Assembly: GCA_021324155.1 (NCBI GenBank) | Contig: JAJPJQ010000045.1 | Location: forward strand, 1 to 64,000 | Origin: Pseudomonadota bacterium | GTDB lineage: Bacteria > Desulfobacterota > Binatia > UBA9968 | Direction of reading: 5' to 3' | Length of the DNA stretch: 64,000 nucleotides | Part shown: positions 8,015-15,709 of the stretch, piece by piece | Layout: every line of letters starts with the position of its first letter | How positions within the stretch are numbered: the first letter of the stretch is position 1 | Translations under genes and position numbers: made by a program | The notes under the pieces: generated by a model | Database searches by the model: none | Told to the model about the DNA's origin: nothing | What the model saw: the letters and a program-made list of their open reading frames with translations, nothing else

Positions 8015-8674
8015 CTATTTCGCCGGCCATGTCGCCTGCTGCCACTTGGCGTAATCTTCCGGGCTGTCGACGTAGAGCCAGCCCTTCATGCCGGAATGGC
8101 CGAAGCCACAGAGCTCGGCGCAGGGCAGCTCGTACTTGCCGGGCTTCACCGCTTCGAACCAAACGAGGATGTCTTTGCCCGGCACCGCGTCCTGCTTGAG
8201 CCGGAGATTGGGGAGGAAGAAGCTGTGGATCACGTCCTTGGATTTCAGCTGCACGTGCACGACTTTTTTCACCGGCACGTGAATGTCGTTGTCCACCTGA
8301 AAGTCGTCCTCGGTGCCGAACTTTCCGTCGGGGCCGGGATAGACGACCTCCCAGTTGAATTGTTTCGCCGTCACCTGAACCACCGCCTCGGGCGGCGGCG
8401 CATGCGCTTTGATTTTGCCCCACGTCGAAACGCTCGCGAACGAGAGGCCGATAAAGACGATCGCCGGGATCACCGTCCAGGTGATCTCGAGCGCGGTGTT
8501 GCCGTGCGTGTAGGTGGCTCTGCGCCCTTCGCGGCGCCGGTAGGCGATGAGGAAGATGATCATGAGCGCCGTCACGACGACGAGCGCCACGCCCGTGATG
8601 TAATAAATCGCGTAGAAGAGGCGGTCGATCTCGCCGCCAAAGGTGGAGACATCCTCCGGAAGCCAACTCAGCAT
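8015..8674 (-). CDS. ctaC: Cytochrome c oxidase subunit II
   Basis: A 219-residue protein with two N-terminal helices (about 20-45 and 65-85) and a periplasmic cupredoxin domain. It holds the CuA centre that accepts electrons from cytochrome c. The CuA motif CAELCGFGHSGM (about residues 186-197) is complete, with the earlier His in SKDVIHSFF. There is no C-terminal cytochrome c domain, so this is aa3-like rather than caa3. A GPDGKFGTEDDF insertion near residue 118 lengthens a loop. It is the first gene of the operon, with AAGGA before the ATG. It diverges from the CopD-like gene across about 53 bases, which must hold both promoters. Confidence 0.95.
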   Translation of the reverse strand: MLSWLPEDVSTFGGEIDRLFYAIYYITGVALVVVTALMIIFLIAYRRREGRRATYTHGNTALEITWTVIPAIVFIGLSFASVSTWGKIKAHAPPPEAVVQVTAKQFNWEVVYPGPDGKFGTEDDFQVDNDIHVPVKKVVHVQLKSKDVIHSFFLPNLRLKQDAVPGKDILVWFEAVKPGKYELPCAELCGFGHSGMKGWLYVDSPEDYAKWQQATWPAK

Positions 8675-8727
8675 GCGGTTTGAATTCCTTTTGGGATGGA
8701 CTTTGTCGATCTAGCTAACATAGCCCT

Positions 8728-9294
8728 ATGGCCATTGCAAGCGAAACGCCCCGAAGTTTGCAAAGCGCGCACTCCGATGGTAGCCGTGAGCGCATCGCCA
8801 TGCTCGACTCGATCGATTGGGCCGTCGCGGCGCTGTGGCTGCACGTGCTCGCAGCGATGATCTGGGTCGGCGCGCTCGCGTTTTTCGGCGTCGCCTTCGT
8901 CCCGGCGGCGCGCGCGCTCGCGCCCGATGAAGCGATCGTCGCGTTCGAGCGCGGACGCCGCGCGCTTCGGACGCTGTCGTGGATCGCGATCCAGCTCCTG
9001 CTCGTTACCGGCGGGCTGAACGTTTATTTTCGCCTGCGTGCCGGCGGCGATCCCGGCGCGTTTTATATCTGGACGCTCGCGGTCAAAGTACTGCTGTTCG
9101 GCGCGATGGTGTTCCACCAATCGCTCCAGGCGTTTAAATACGGGCCCCGGATCGCCGCCGCGGCCGAGTGCGGCGAAACCGAGGCGCAATCGGCGGCGCT
9201 GCGCGAGAATGTCGCGCGCTGGACGTCGCTGCTCAACATCAACACGGCGATCGGCCTCGTCGTCCTGCTGCTCGGCATTCTTCTCGGGAGATAA
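8728..9294 (+). CDS. CopD-like four-helix membrane protein
   Basis: A 188-residue integral membrane protein with four predicted helices. It starts with the WLHVLAAMIWVGALAFFGVAF pattern of CopD/DUF4149-type proteins, in which a His in the first helix and a later His (VFHQSLQAFKYGPR) may bind copper or haem. The N-terminal 24 residues before MLDSIDW look unstructured, so ATG 8800 is an alternative start; neither has a strong ribosome site. It diverges from the oxidase operon, consistent with copper handling for the oxidase, but this is inference from place and family. Confidence 0.7.
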   Translation: MAIASETPRSLQSAHSDGSRERIAMLDSIDWAVAALWLHVLAAMIWVGALAFFGVAFVPAARALAPDEAIVAFERGRRALRTLSWIAIQLLLVTGGLNVYFRLRAGGDPGAFYIWTLAVKVLLFGAMVFHQSLQAFKYGPRIAAAAECGETEAQSAALRENVARWTSLLNINTAIGLVVLLLGILLGR

Positions 9295-9299
9295 CGAAG

Positions 9300-10883
9300 A
9301 TGGAAAACGGACTGTCCGCCGGACGCTCGATGCCGGTGGGAAAAAGCGGCATGACGGTTTCGTCGCAGCCGCTCGCCACGCAGGCCGGCCTCGACGTGCT
9401 CAAGCGCGGCGGCAACGCCGCCGACGCGGCGGTCGCGATGGCGGCGGTATTGAACGTCGTCGAGCCGATGTCGACCGGCATCGGCGGCGACGCGTTCGTC
9501 CTCGTCTACACGGCGAAGACGCGCGCGATCTCGGCGCTGAACGCGAGCGGGCGCGCGCCCGCCGCGGCCGCGCTCGATTATTTCAAGAAAAAAAACATCG
9601 GCTTCATTCCCGACGACGGCATGCTGCCGGTCACGGTTCCCGGCGCGCTCGACGGCTGGTCGCTCATCGCCGAGCGCTTCGGCACGATGCCGCTCGGCGC
9701 TCTGCTCGCGCCCGCGATCGACTACGCCGAAAACGGCTTTCCCGTTGCGGAAAAGACGGCGCACGAGTGGTGGAAAGCCTCCGGCAAGCTTTCGGCGCAC
9801 CCGAACTCCGCCGGCTACCTTATAAACGGGCGCGCGCCGCGCGCGGGTGAGCTTTTCCGGCAGCCGGCGCTCGCCGCGAGCCTCAAGACGATCGCGGCCG
9901 AAGGAAAAGACGTTTTTTACCGCGGCGCGCTCGCGCGCGAGATCGTGCGCTTCTCCGAAGCGAACGGCGGCCTCTTGTCTCTCGACGACTTCGCGCAGCA
10001 CACGTCCACATGGGTCGAGCCGATCCAGACCGACTACCGCGGCTACGACGTCATCGAGATGCCGCCCAACACGCAGGGCATGACCGTTCTCCAGATGCTG
10101 AATATTCTGGAGCGCTACGACTTAAAAAGCCTCGGCTTCGGCAGCGCCGAATACGTTCACCTCCTCGTCGAGGCGAAAAAGCTCGCGTTCGCCGACCGCG
10201 ACCGCTACCTCGCCGACCAGGACGCCGTCCGTCTGCCGACGGAAAAATTGATCTCGAAATCCTACGCCGCCGAGCGCGCGAAGCTCATCGACGCCGCCCG
10301 CGCCGGCGAATATCCGCCGGGACTCGCCGCCCGCTCGGGCGATACGCAAGTCTTCTGCGCCGTCGACCGCGAGGGCAACGCCGTTTCGTTCATCAACAGT
10401 CTGTTCGAAAGCTTCGGCTGCGGGCTCGTCGGCGGATCGACCGGCATCATGCTGCACAACCGCGGCAAGCTCTTCGCGCTCGACGCCGCGCATCTCAACT
10501 GCGTCGCGCCGCGCAAGCGCCCGATGCACACGATCATGCCGGCCATGGTCTTCAAGGACGGCCGGCCGCTGCTTATCTTCGGCGTGACCGGCGCGCACAT
10601 GCAGCCGCAGGGGCAGGTCGAGATGCTCGTCAACATGATCGACTTCGGCATGCCCCTGCAGCAGGCGATGGACGCGCCGCGGATCAATCATCTCGACGGC
10701 TTCGATGTGGCGCTGGAGCCCGGCTTTTCACCGGAGACGCGCGCGGCGCTCGCGCGCAAAGGACACCGTATCGTCGGCGAGGCGAACTTCGGCGGCAGCC
10801 AGGGAATCTTGATCCATCCCGAGCACGGCACGCTGCTCGGCGGCTCCGACCCGCGCAAGGACGGCTGCGCGCTGGGATATTAA
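9300..10883 (+). CDS. ggt: Gamma-glutamyltransferase family hydrolase
   Basis: A 527-residue Ntn-hydrolase precursor. Family members cleave themselves before a catalytic Thr and transfer or hydrolyse gamma-glutamyl groups, or act as cephalosporin acylases. Expected blocks are present: SSQPLATQAGLDVLKRGGNAADAAVA near the start (positions about 20-45), GIGGDAF, and the processing site at GDTQVF with the Thr as nucleophile. GCGLVGGSTGIMLHNRG and RKRPMHTIMPAMV follow. No signal peptide is visible, so it may be cytoplasmic. I start at ATG 9300, six bases after the CopD-like stop, with GGAG upstream; a longer frame would overlap the previous gene. The substrate is unknown. Confidence 0.88.
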   Translation: MENGLSAGRSMPVGKSGMTVSSQPLATQAGLDVLKRGGNAADAAVAMAAVLNVVEPMSTGIGGDAFVLVYTAKTRAISALNASGRAPAAAALDYFKKKNIGFIPDDGMLPVTVPGALDGWSLIAERFGTMPLGALLAPAIDYAENGFPVAEKTAHEWWKASGKLSAHPNSAGYLINGRAPRAGELFRQPALAASLKTIAAEGKDVFYRGALAREIVRFSEANGGLLSLDDFAQHTSTWVEPIQTDYRGYDVIEMPPNTQGMTVLQMLNILERYDLKSLGFGSAEYVHLLVEAKKLAFADRDRYLADQDAVRLPTEKLISKSYAAERAKLIDAARAGEYPPGLAARSGDTQVFCAVDREGNAVSFINSLFESFGCGLVGGSTGIMLHNRGKLFALDAAHLNCVAPRKRPMHTIMPAMVFKDGRPLLIFGVTGAHMQPQGQVEMLVNMIDFGMPLQQAMDAPRINHLDGFDVALEPGFSPETRAALARKGHRIVGEANFGGSQGILIHPEHGTLLGGSDPRKDGCALGY

Positions 10884-11066
10884 AAAGTTTCGAGTTCCGA
10901 GTTTCGGGTTTCGCGAAAGAAAAGACCCTCACCCCACCCTCTCCCGGTGGGAGCGGTGAACATTTTTCCAACTTCTTTTTTACCGATCCGATTCCCGCTC
11001 CCTTAGGAAGAGGGCAAGGGTGTGGGTGTTCTTCCTCGAAACTCGAAATCCGAAAACGCGAGACTA
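10884..11066. repeat. Nested inverted repeats (locus 2): TTTCGAG outer arms, CCCTCACCC inner arms
   Basis: The outer left arm (about 10886-10915) consists of TTTCGAG, TTCCGAG and TTTCGGG phrases. It is mirrored by a right arm of CGAAACTCGAAATCCGAAAA (11037 on). Inside are two imperfect inverted arms of about 31 bases, 10926-10956 (CCCTCACCCCACCCTCTCCC) and 10995-11026. The inner unit looks like a small non-coding mobile-type element. The outer right arm runs into the TAG stop of the lipoprotein gene. Confidence 0.65.
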
Positions 11067-12344
11067 TCTTGAGAGGGAATCCGGCCACGCGGCCGGCGTC
11101 GGCTTCGCCGCGCCGAAGCGCGGCGGCGTAAAAGGCTCCTCCTTCGCCTTCAACTCCCGCCAGACCTTCTCGACCGCGCCGGCGACGCGCGCGCGGTCGA
11201 GCCCCTCGACGACGAGCGCCTGCGGCCCGCGGCGCTCGACGTACGCGTACGTTCCCGGAGAACGCTTCGCCGCGAGCCGGCGGTACGCTTCGATGAACTC
11301 CTCCGCGTCGCTTTGGGAATCCCAGGCGCTCGCCCAGACGAACGCGACTTCGGCGCCGCGCGCGTAAGCGACGAAGCGGTCGCCGTCCCAGCCTTCGGCT
11401 GCGGTCCGCGCGTCGTCCTTCGGCAGGTGCTGCTCGAAAAGCACCCGCGTCATGAATTCGCCCAGCACATTGCTTTCGATCTCCTTCCAATCCGCCGGAA
11501 AGAGCGCTGCCAGATCGCCGAAATCGATCCGCGTCGGCGGATCGGGATCGGTGAAGTATTTTTCCGGATGGAGAATCTGCTCCGTCGAAAGCGGCGGCGC
11601 CGCGTAGACGGCGTCGACGTCCGTCCAGCCGCCCCCGGCGAGGATCGGCGCAAGAAAGCCGACGCCCGCATAATAGGGAAAAAACATTTCCTCGATGAGC
11701 GCCTGCGGAACGTCTTTCACCCCGGCCGGCGGGTTGCCCATGTCGGCCTGCAGGGCGGGCCCGAGGACCGCCAGCTCCTTCGCGCCGGCGCCGATGTAAG
11801 CGTAGCCGCTGAGCGTCGCGTCTCCTTCGACGATCGACTGGAGCGCGATATCGCCGTCGTCGTCGCTCGTTTTGGTGAGCCGCTCGACCACAGGAAAATG
11901 CTGCGCTTGAAGCGCGTGCGTCAGCTCGTGCGCGACGACGACCTGTATCTCCTCGCCCGCGCCGGCGGCGCGGTCGGGGAGCACGAGCCGCTTGGTGCGG
12001 ACGTCGTAGTAGGCGACGACTTCGGCGCTGTAGAACTCGAGCAGTGCTTTCTTCAGGTCGATTTTTTCCGGAATGAGACCGAGCTTGCCGTACGCGAGCG
12101 ACAGCTTCGCAAGCCCGTCGTCGCCGTAATCCTCCGCAAGCTGCCGCACGAAGTCGGCCTGCATCTCGGACCGGCTCTTGATGTCGATCGGCACCGGCGC
12201 CTTGAACGCAAGGCCGCGGAGCGCCGCGAGCCGCGGCTTGATCTCCTCGACGAGCGCGATATCGATGGCGGCGCGCTGCGTCGGCGCCGCCGAGGCGCAG
12301 CCGCAGAGGAGCAGCAAAAAAGCGAGGAAAAATCGTGGTAACAA
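11064..12344 (-). CDS. Putative zinc metallopeptidase-like lipoprotein
   Basis: A 426-residue protein with a short signal sequence and a lipobox-like CGC at about residues 14-16, so it is probably anchored in the envelope. HELTHALQAQH (about residues 139-149) gives an HExxH zinc motif with an extra His. A segment before it, AYYDVRTKRLVLPD, resembles gluzincin-like proteins. A repeated region near the C-terminus, EFIEAYRRLAAKRSPGTYAYVERRGPQAL, looks like a small alpha/beta module. The start is probably TTG, with no good ATG available. It ends in a repeat and follows a solute-binding gene by six bases. The substrate is unknown and I do not recognise a named family. Confidence 0.65.
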   Translation of the reverse strand: MLPRFFLAFLLLLCGCASAAPTQRAAIDIALVEEIKPRLAALRGLAFKAPVPIDIKSRSEMQADFVRQLAEDYGDDGLAKLSLAYGKLGLIPEKIDLKKALLEFYSAEVVAYYDVRTKRLVLPDRAAGAGEEIQVVVAHELTHALQAQHFPVVERLTKTSDDDGDIALQSIVEGDATLSGYAYIGAGAKELAVLGPALQADMGNPPAGVKDVPQALIEEMFFPYYAGVGFLAPILAGGGWTDVDAVYAAPPLSTEQILHPEKYFTDPDPPTRIDFGDLAALFPADWKEIESNVLGEFMTRVLFEQHLPKDDARTAAEGWDGDRFVAYARGAEVAFVWASAWDSQSDAEEFIEAYRRLAAKRSPGTYAYVERRGPQALVVEGLDRARVAGAVEKVWRELKAKEEPFTPPRFGAAKPTPAAWPDSLSR

Positions 12345-12350
12345 AAGCGC

Positions 12351-13331
12351 TTACCGGGAGGGATACAAAGATTTGATGTAGCCGGTGTCTTCGAGCTGTT
12401 TGACGAACTGCGTGTCCATGAGGCTTTCCGGCGCGACAGTCTTCGCCTTGGGATTCTGCGGCGCGAGCTGATCGAGGATAAAACGGATTCCGCCGACGGT
12501 CGGATAAGGCGCCGCGGCGAGCTGGGGCGCGTAAAAGCCCACCGTTGCGGAAAGGATCTCCGGGTCCTTGATGCCGGTGTACTTTTGCGTCACCTTGGCG
12601 GCGAAATCGGGCTTGTTCTTGTACAGCGCGATCGCTTCGACGTACGCGCGCATGAAGCGCTGCACGATGTCGGCGTGGTCGCGCACATAGGATTTTTTCG
12701 CGGTCAGCGTGACGAAGGGAAATTCGAGTCCCAGCTTCCCGACGTTGGCGAGCTCTTTATAGCCGAGCTTCGCCGCGTGCATCGTGAATGGGTCGGCGAG
12801 CGCACCGGCGGCGATGCGCCCCGAGGCGATGCCGCCCATGATACCGGCGTACTCTTCGAGCTGGACAATCGCGACGTCCTTGTCGGGCACAAGATTGTAT
12901 TTTCTCAGCGCATAGCGCGCCGAGATGTCGGTGTTGGCGCCGTAGCGCGTCACGCCGATCGCCTTGCCTTTCAGCTCCTCCATCCTGTTAACAGTCCCCA
13001 TGATGACGATCGGCGTCGTATTCAGGACGACCGACAGCAGAACGAAGTCGGCGCCGCCGACGGCGGCCTGAATTACCGCCGGCCCGCCCGTCTGCGCAAC
13101 CGCCAGCTCGCCCGCGAGCAGCGCCTGCGACATCGTCGTGCCGCTGCGGATAAAGGCGACTTCCACCCTGAGCCCCTGTTTTTCGAACAGGTTCGCCTCG
13201 CGCCCGACCCAGAGGACGGCGTGCGGCCCGGAGGTGGCGCTGTAGCCGGAAGCGATGCGCGTCGTCACCTGCGCTGAGAGCGTCGAAGCCGAGAGGAGCA
13301 GCGCCGCGCATGCCGGCAGTAAACGCTTCAT
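12351..13331 (-). CDS. ABC transporter solute-binding protein, NMT1/SsuA-like
   Basis: A 326-residue periplasmic binding protein with a clear signal peptide (residues 1-20, ending LSAQ). It has the NMT1/THI5-like fold used for sulfonates, nitrate, thiamine precursors or aromatic acids. Typical segments are LWVGREANLFEKQGL, SQALLAGELAVAQTGG and the GKAIGVTRYG hinge. GGAGG lies just before the ATG at 13331, which excludes the longer upstream frame. No permease or ATPase gene adjoins it; such orphan binding proteins are common in this window. The ligand is unknown. Confidence 0.83.
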   Translation of the reverse strand: MKRLLPACAALLLSASTLSAQVTTRIASGYSATSGPHAVLWVGREANLFEKQGLRVEVAFIRSGTTMSQALLAGELAVAQTGGPAVIQAAVGGADFVLLSVVLNTTPIVIMGTVNRMEELKGKAIGVTRYGANTDISARYALRKYNLVPDKDVAIVQLEEYAGIMGGIASGRIAAGALADPFTMHAAKLGYKELANVGKLGLEFPFVTLTAKKSYVRDHADIVQRFMRAYVEAIALYKNKPDFAAKVTQKYTGIKDPEILSATVGFYAPQLAAAPYPTVGGIRFILDQLAPQNPKAKTVAPESLMDTQFVKQLEDTGYIKSLYPSR

Positions 13332-13425
13332 GAATGCCTCCGGTGTTGATTTCACGACGGGCGAAAAGTATGGCTTAGTTGTCACACAGGGGTCTCTACC
13401 TGTCAACACGCTCCAGGAGGCGCTT

Positions 13426-13815
13426 ATGCTCGAAGTCAAAACGCTGAGGACGTTCGCGTTGAACGCGAAAAACCTCGCGCAGGCGGAAAAATTCTACACA
13501 CAGACGCTCGGCGGCGAGGTCGTGCGCCGCATCGAGCCCACCGAGGAGCAGCTCAAGCGCGGGCGCGTCAAGGAAATCGACGTGCAGCTCGGCAACGTTC
13601 AGGTCCATCTCTTCGACGCGTCCGAAAGCCCGCGCAACGGCGTGCCGCACCACACCATCATGGTGCCCTGGCGCGACAAAGCCGACGTGCTGAAAGAATT
13701 GGAGCGCGCCGGGACCAAAGTCGAAAACACGCGCGACCACGGCGACGGCAAAAGCTATTCGCTTTACGTCAAAGACCCGGACGGGAATCTCTGGGAACTA
13801 TGGCTCGCTGCCTGA
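13426..13815 (+). CDS. VOC (glyoxalase/bleomycin-resistance fold) protein
   Basis: A 129-residue single-domain protein of the vicinal oxygen chelate superfamily. Paired beta-alpha-beta-beta-beta modules are visible, with the metal-site pattern at HTIMVPW and the terminal YSLYVKDPDGNLWELWL, where the Glu is the usual ligand. The AGGAGG ribosome site five bases before ATG 13426 sets the start; the earlier in-frame region belongs to the shared promoter. It diverges from the solute-binding gene across about 94 bases, so the two may be co-regulated. The reaction is not predictable. Confidence 0.82.
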   Translation: MLEVKTLRTFALNAKNLAQAEKFYTQTLGGEVVRRIEPTEEQLKRGRVKEIDVQLGNVQVHLFDASESPRNGVPHHTIMVPWRDKADVLKELERAGTKVENTRDHGDGKSYSLYVKDPDGNLWELWLAA

Positions 13816-13870
13816 TTAATTTGAATTTTGGACGCTGAATTTTTAATTCAAAGTCAAAATTCATAATTCA
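13816..13870. repeat. AT-rich TGAATTTTG inverted repeat (locus 3)
   Basis: The short gap between converging VOC and MscS genes is filled by phrases of the type AATTTTGA and TTCAAAATT, arranged as degenerate inverted copies around an AATTC centre. It is far more AT-rich than the flanking genes. The MscS stop codon TGA lies within the repeat (AATTTTGAATTATGA on the minus strand). It may also act as a bidirectional transcription end. Confidence 0.55.
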
Positions 13871-14443
13871 AAATTGTCTTTCACCTGTTGATTCGCCGAG
13901 CGGCCGCCGGCCGTCCTGCGCCAGGCGGATGATCACCTGCGTCACCATCACGCTGTTGGGCACGATGATCTCGTGCTTGTCGGGATCGGTCAGCACCGTG
14001 TAGCCGAGCGACAGCGACGTGACCGTCCCGGTCGCCACACCGCGCGGCGTATTGAGCTGCACGCGGTCGCCGATGTGAAATGGGCGGTAGAGCAGCAGCG
14101 AGAATCCCGCGATCAAGTTGCCCAATGTATTCTGCGCGGCGATGCCCACAACGACCGACACGACGCTCACGCCGGCGAGCAGCGCCGTTCCCATCGAGCG
14201 CAGCGCCGGGATCAGCTGCGCGTAGAGGATCAGCGCGATCACGAATGCGGCGACCTGGAGCAACTGAGCGACGAAGTTGATCGCCGTGATATCGGAGAAA
14301 TGACGCGCGCTGCGGCGGGCGAATAATCGCGCCAGGCGGCCGGCGAGCAGCGCCGCGGTCAGAAACACGATGGCGTAGAAGAGCGCGCCGACGAAATTCT
14401 TCGGATCGAGAATCAGCCGCAGGACGTCTTCGAGGTAATCCAT
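13868..14443 (-). CDS. Small mechanosensitive channel (MscS family)
   Basis: A 191-residue member of the MscS family with two N-terminal helices. The pore-lining third helix is Gly/Ala-rich (ALLAGVSVVSVVVGIAAQNTLGN), and the first part of the beta domain is present (PFHIGDRVQLNTPRGVATGTV). Such channels open under membrane tension to release solutes. It is shorter than E. coli MscS (286 residues) and lacks most of the C-terminal alpha/beta cage. It may be a minimal form, or its last codons may have been altered by the adjoining repeat, which encodes the final residues. Confidence 0.85.
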   Translation of the reverse strand: MDYLEDVLRLILDPKNFVGALFYAIVFLTAALLAGRLARLFARRSARHFSDITAINFVAQLLQVAAFVIALILYAQLIPALRSMGTALLAGVSVVSVVVGIAAQNTLGNLIAGFSLLLYRPFHIGDRVQLNTPRGVATGTVTSLSLGYTVLTDPDKHEIIVPNSVMVTQVIIRLAQDGRRPLGESTGERQF

Positions 14444-14448
14444 TCGCG

Positions 14449-14721
14449 TCAGGCTTTCACCAGCGACCAGACGCCGATGGCGATGAAGCCGGCGCCGGCG
14501 ATGTAACGCAGATAACGCTCGTCGATGTGCTCGCTCAGCAGGGCGCCGACGAGCACGCCGATCGCGGAGGTGAGCACCAGCGCCGACGCCGAGCCGATGA
14601 AGACAGTGAGTTTGCTCACCTGCTTATCGGACGCGAAGAGCAGGGTCGCGAGCTGGGTCTTGTCGCCCAGCTCGGCGACAAATACGGAGCCGAAGACGGT
14701 GAGCAGGGCTTTCAAGTCCAT
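14449..14721 (-). CDS. GDT1/TMEM165 (UPF0016) half-size transporter
   Basis: A 90-residue membrane protein with three helices and one copy of the family signature, AELGDKTQLATL. UPF0016 proteins transport Mn2+ or Ca2+. Full-length members carry two such repeats; this is a single-repeat form that would have to dimerise or pair with another copy. I use the ATG at 14721 rather than an upstream frame. It lies six bases upstream of the MscS start on the same strand, so the two are likely cotranscribed. Confidence 0.85.
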   Translation of the reverse strand: MDLKALLTVFGSVFVAELGDKTQLATLLFASDKQVSKLTVFIGSASALVLTSAIGVLVGALLSEHIDERYLRYIAGAGFIAIGVWSLVKA

Positions 14722-14745
14722 GGACGCACCTCTGCCGCGCAGCAT

Positions 14746-15034
14746 AGCATTAGGCTAGGTTTTCACACCATAGCTTGGCGGGCGGAAGTTTTAGGAATTG
14801 ACGAGAAGAAGATTATGCGGATTTTCGAGAGCTGAGTTGTTTGAGTTCCAACTCTCCCAGCAACCTCATTAGGCGCGCTGAGGCTCTACAATGTCGGTTT
14901 GTTATTCGCTTTTCTTTTTCTGACGGCGGTTATGAGAGCCGGCAGCTTTACTGACGCGTTCTCTTTTCTTCTTCAAGGACCCATAACAGCCCCTATGCCG
15001 GCACATCCACGCTGAAAATCCGCATCGTTCTTAG
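14746..15034. other. Intergenic region, nothing recognised
   Basis: About 290 bases between the GDT1-like gene and udgX, less GC-rich than the flanks. It has pyrimidine-rich stretches (CTTTTCTTTTTC, TTCTCTTTTCTTCTTC). No open frame of note and no convincing RNA structure was seen. It must contain the promoter for the GDT1-like and MscS genes and the end of the udgX transcript. Confidence 0.4.
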
Positions 15035-15709
15035 CTACCCCGCCAGCCGCACGCGCTTCTTTTCCAGCTCGGCGAGCTTGGCGCGGACGAGCTTCATGTC
15101 GTCGACGAAGCGGCGGTACTCCAGCTCCTGCTGCGACTTTTCGGGATGGCGATAAATCGAGGACGGATGGACGGTGACGAACGTCGCCGGCGCGAGCGGC
15201 GATTCCTGAAACGTGCCGCGCTCTTTTTGAATCGCGACTTTTTTCTTCAACACCGACTGCGCGGCGGTCGCGCCGAGGCAGACGAGGATCTGCGGGCGGA
15301 CGGCTTCGGCTTCGCTTTCGAGCCACGGAAAGCAAGCGTTCATCTCGCTCGCGAGCGGGCGCTCGTGCTTGCGCCGCTTCCCCATCGGCTTCCATTTGAA
15401 ATGCTTGACCGCATTGGTGACGTAAACCTTCTCGCGGTCTAGCCGCGCCTCGGCGAGCGCCTTGTCGAACATGCGCCCCGCCGGGCCGACGAAGGGATGG
15501 CCCGCCTTGTCTTCGTAGTCGCCGGGCTGCTCGCCGACGAAAATCACGAGCGCGTCCTTCGGCCCCTCGCCGAAGACCGTCTGCGTCGCGCGCTTGTAGA
15601 GGTCGCAGCCTTTGCAGGACGCGGACGCTTTTTTAAGCGCGGGGAGGGTTTTGACCGGCGGCAGGAAGTCGGCCGCCGAGCGATCGCGTTTGAGCCGCTG
15701 TAAAGCCAT
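15035..15709 (-). CDS. udgX: UdgX-type uracil-DNA glycosylase
   Basis: A 224-residue member of the uracil-DNA glycosylase superfamily. The UdgX hallmarks are GEQPGDYED (about 59-67) and the inserted loop KRRKHERP, which holds the His that in characterised UdgX attacks the sugar and traps the enzyme covalently on uracil-containing DNA. HPSSIYR is the C-terminal motif. CKGCDLY and a later Cys suggest the iron-sulfur cluster of this group. Ends are close to the family norm. The gene begins 77 bases inside dnaE2 in another frame, placing it in the SOS mutagenesis operon, so it is probably damage-induced. Confidence 0.9.
   Translation of the reverse strand: MALQRLKRDRSAADFLPPVKTLPALKKASASCKGCDLYKRATQTVFGEGPKDALVIFVGEQPGDYEDKAGHPFVGPAGRMFDKALAEARLDREKVYVTNAVKHFKWKPMGKRRKHERPLASEMNACFPWLESEAEAVRPQILVCLGATAAQSVLKKKVAIQKERGTFQESPLAPATFVTVHPSSIYRHPEKSQQELEYRRFVDDMKLVRAKLAELEKKRVRLAG

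Noticed and set aside
5620-8199. An 859-codon open frame antisense to the oxidase genes
   Set aside because: It runs opposite to ctaC, ctaD and ctaA, whose products are certain. Its product is an Arg/Asp/Glu/His-rich string without hydrophobic cores, as expected from the GC-biased third position of the real genes.
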